From Streptomyces cellostaticus (GTDB taxonomy: Bacteria; Actinomycetota; Actinomycetes; Streptomycetales; Streptomycetaceae), in assembly GCF_001513965.1 (NCBI RefSeq), contig NZ_KQ948015.1, positions 582,236 to 646,235 on the forward strand: a DNA stretch of 64,000 bases, read 5' to 3'. The notes beneath the pieces are model-generated. The model worked only from the letters and a program-made list of their open reading frames with translations. It searched no databases and had not been told where the DNA came from. Both the position numbers and the translations under genes were made by a program. The first letter of the stretch is position 1, and each line of letters opens with the position of its first letter. Positions 63,101 through 64,000 of the stretch are shown here, piece after piece.

Positions 63101-64000
63101 CGACCGGGGTTCCGGTGCCGTGCGCCTCGACGTAGTCGACCTGGGCGGGGTCGACGCCGCTGCGGGAGAGCGCGGTGCGCATCACCTGCTCCTGGGTCCG
63201 GCCGTTGGGGGCGGTCAGCGCGGGAGTGTGTCCGTCGTGGTTGATCGCGGTGCCGACGATGCTGGCCAGGATGGGGTCGCCCCGTTCTTCGGCGAGCGAT
63301 TGACGGCGCAGCAGCACGGCCACACAGCCCTCGCTGCGGACGTAGCCGTCCGCCTTGGCGTCGAACGCCCGGCACTGCCCGCTACGGGCGAACAGCCCCA
63401 GTTTGCAGAAGGCGATATGGGCATCCGGGTTGAGGATCAGATTGACGCCGGCGACCACGGCCGAGTCGCACTCGCCGGTGAGGATGGACTGCCGGGCCAG
63501 GTGCAGGGCCACCAGGGATCCGGAACAAGCGGTGTCGACCGCGAAACACGGCCCTTTCAGGTCGAGGAAGTGGGCGATACGTCCGGCGCTGATGCTGTTC
63601 GCATCGCTCATCGCGTCGTAGGCCGAGACGCCTTTCAGTCCCTCGTTGTCACGCTTGAGGAGGGAATAGTTGTTGCTGTTCATCAGCGCCAGGAAAACGC
63701 CTGTGCCGGTGCCCCTCAATTCACCGGGGTCCTGCCCGGCATGTTCGAGGGCGTGCCACACGGTCTGCAGGAGCAGGCGGTGCTGCGGGTCCATGCGGGC
63801 CGCTTCGGCGTCCGAGATCCCGAAGAACGCCGCGTCGAAGCGGTCTACGTCGTCCACGAATCCGCCATGGCGGATGTAGGTCTTGCCCGGGGCCAGCGGG
63901 TCGGGGTCGTAGAACTTGTCCACGTCCCAGCGGCTGGACGGGATCTCCTCGACGCAGTCCCGCCCTTCCCGCAGCACTGTGTATATGTCGTCCAGCCCGT
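60108..64000 (-). CDS. Type I polyketide synthase, KS-AT-DH-ACP, partial at the window edge
   Basis: About 1,297 codons are visible and the true start lies off the edge; perhaps 20-30 residues are missing. Counting from the Met at 63977: KS at about 1-400 (DTACSGSL Cys about 151, [20 protein letters not shown]); AT at about 510-810 (GHSIGE Ser about 598, HAFH near 700, which predicts malonyl-CoA); DH at about 885-1140 ([11 protein letters not shown]is about 904, VLDGCLH Asp about 1075); ACP at about 1200-1275 (GLDSL Ser about 1236). No KR, ER, MT or thioesterase domain is present, and no second KS precedes the stop. A lone module without KR, followed by separate tailoring enzymes, fits an iterative synthase. 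Confidence 0.9.
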   Translation of the reverse strand, partial: GLDDIYTVLREGRDCVEEIPSSRWDVDKFYDPDPLAPGKTYIRHGGFVDDVDRFDAAFFGISDAEAARMDPQHRLLLQTVWHALEHAGQDPGELRGTGTGVFLALMNSNNYSLLKRDNEGLKGVSAYDAMSDANSISAGRIAHFLDLKGPCFAVDTACSGSLVALHLARQSILTGECDSAVVAGVNLILNPDAHIAFCKLGLFARSGQCRAFDAKADGYVRSEGCVAVLLRRQSLAEERGDPILASIVGTAINHDGHTPALTAPNGRTQEQVMRTALSRSGVDPAQVDYVEAHGTGTPVGDPIEMGAIAGAYGRTRTADRPLYVGSVKSNFGHTEAAAGLLGVVKAALSLHRQTIYPSLHLDRLNPKIDLKGASVEIPTESVPWPRTDVPRLAAVNSFGYSGTNAHAILREAPQPRHRTGTAEPRPAELLVLSAKSPASLDALAERWAQYLSRTDGETLPAAVFTAAAGRAAHRHRLAVTGRSGIEIAGDLRLWRTRRTPASVTGGHPAKRARTAFVFTGQGVQYPGMARELYDSEPAFAAALDRCAELLDAELPAPLRQVLFEEQSPEALDDTRLAQPALFAVEYALATLLRSWGVVPDAVVGHSIGEVAAACVAGMLSLEDAARFSAVRGRLMGELPRDGVMLAVAADPETVHGWVSGREADVSVAAVNGPRAVVVSGRAEAVEEVARLAEAEGSRTTRLRTSHAFHSPLMDPVLAELEKAAAGLRPTAPAVPVFSDVTGEALTGAEGPEYWSRQARRPVRFLDGMRAVAALGCTVVVEIGPHPALRTYVAEAFGDTGVTVIPTLRRDRRDVRNTLAAAGALFTAGAAVDLPALYQGPRYRRTSCAPKYPFRTDRYWLKSLPDADHGEAADTAPRRQAPPVAPAPVPQQAARRTVHRQEVRPGTPWADHRILGSTVFPATGYLELAVDAYTSADGHASAPLELTGVDFLRPLVLAPAKPSNVRVDLEADGSSADGHLRFTVAGGDGDGASRYCQGKVGPAARPDGSGTPPEELRAAMPTELAPGRLYGLLREDGMEYGASFSTVRELWLDEAGGQALGRITAAPDGASRVSHAHRFATVLDGCLHLTAAAAREGAARGAHVPVGLGRMVLHGPLPDQVWGHVRLRPNTTGTAFTAELRVLDDTGKLLAHLHDIEFRRIASLTDPSAALPAPADGRPRESGDSLQELRERVEARPAGERRQAVIGWLTDEIVDTLGRMSTELEIDLHDLDPSLALLEIGLDSLSITELQRRIQEKLDFRFKAMEALEYQSIEELAEYLLHRVILADSTTPAHQGS

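Overview
The window is very GC-rich, with dense genes, GTG starts, GGAGG-type ribosome binding sites and many ATGA/GTGA overlaps. Secreted proteins carrying family 2 carbohydrate-binding modules, a CebR-type operator, XRE regulators with DUF5753 and DUF574 neighbours, and orphan WXG100-like genes all point to a Streptomyces (or close relative) chromosome, probably outside the central core. No rRNA, tRNA, CRISPR array or intact insertion sequence was seen.

Layout. 1-1371: a partial conserved protein and a secreted GH75 chitosanase behind a palindromic operator. 1385-3520: a broken WD40 remnant, a methyltransferase and a phytanoyl-CoA dioxygenase-like enzyme. 3550-12770: a cellulose/hemicellulose island: GH6 and GH5 on one strand, GH48 and GH74 on the other, each enzyme with a CBM2. 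A perfect CebR box lies in the divergent promoter region. 12867-15305: a WXG100-like / LXG-like / lipoprotein operon that looks like a type VII-type secreted protein set. 15704-22482: methyltransferase, pterin dehydratase and ADP-ribosylglycohydrolase operon, XRE regulators, an N-terminally truncated DUF574 methyltransferase and a lone DnaK paralogue. 22631-35133: OsmC, a holin-like membrane phosphodiesterase, two metallo-beta-lactamase-fold proteins, DedA, a lysine-free aminotransferase-fold protein, a Gly/Cys-repeat surface protein, small stress-type genes, DJ-1/PfpI, an ABC-F ATPase and a histidine phosphatase. 35204-43989: PAP2/lipid kinase fusion, a methyltransferase, an orphan GvpL/F-like protein, an operon of NADH dehydrogenase-like protein, transketolase and LigD-type polymerase, and a 210-bp tandem repeat made from the 3' end of a small membrane protein gene. 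43999-54437: DUF5107/TPR protein, a decayed arginase, a GNAT, an alpha/beta-hydrolase peptidase and a tight four-peptidase operon (M55, M20, S9, S66). 54529-64000: an MMPL transporter, a TesB-like thioesterase, a FabG-type reductase, a HemN-like radical SAM enzyme and a KS-AT-DH-ACP type I polyketide synthase that runs off the right edge.

The right end is the strongest candidate for an unusual system. A single PKS module that lacks a ketoreductase is followed in the same direction by a radical SAM enzyme and a stand-alone ketoreductase. This is the architecture I recall for the polycyclopropane fatty-acyl nucleoside jawsamycin (FR-900848), in which an iterative PKS, a radical SAM cyclopropanase and a trans-acting ketoreductase cooperate. 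The thioesterase and MMPL exporter next door could release and export a lipid product. The left end is a well-knit cellulolytic system: endo-, exo- and processive cellulases plus a xyloglucanase, partly under a cellobiose-responsive repressor.
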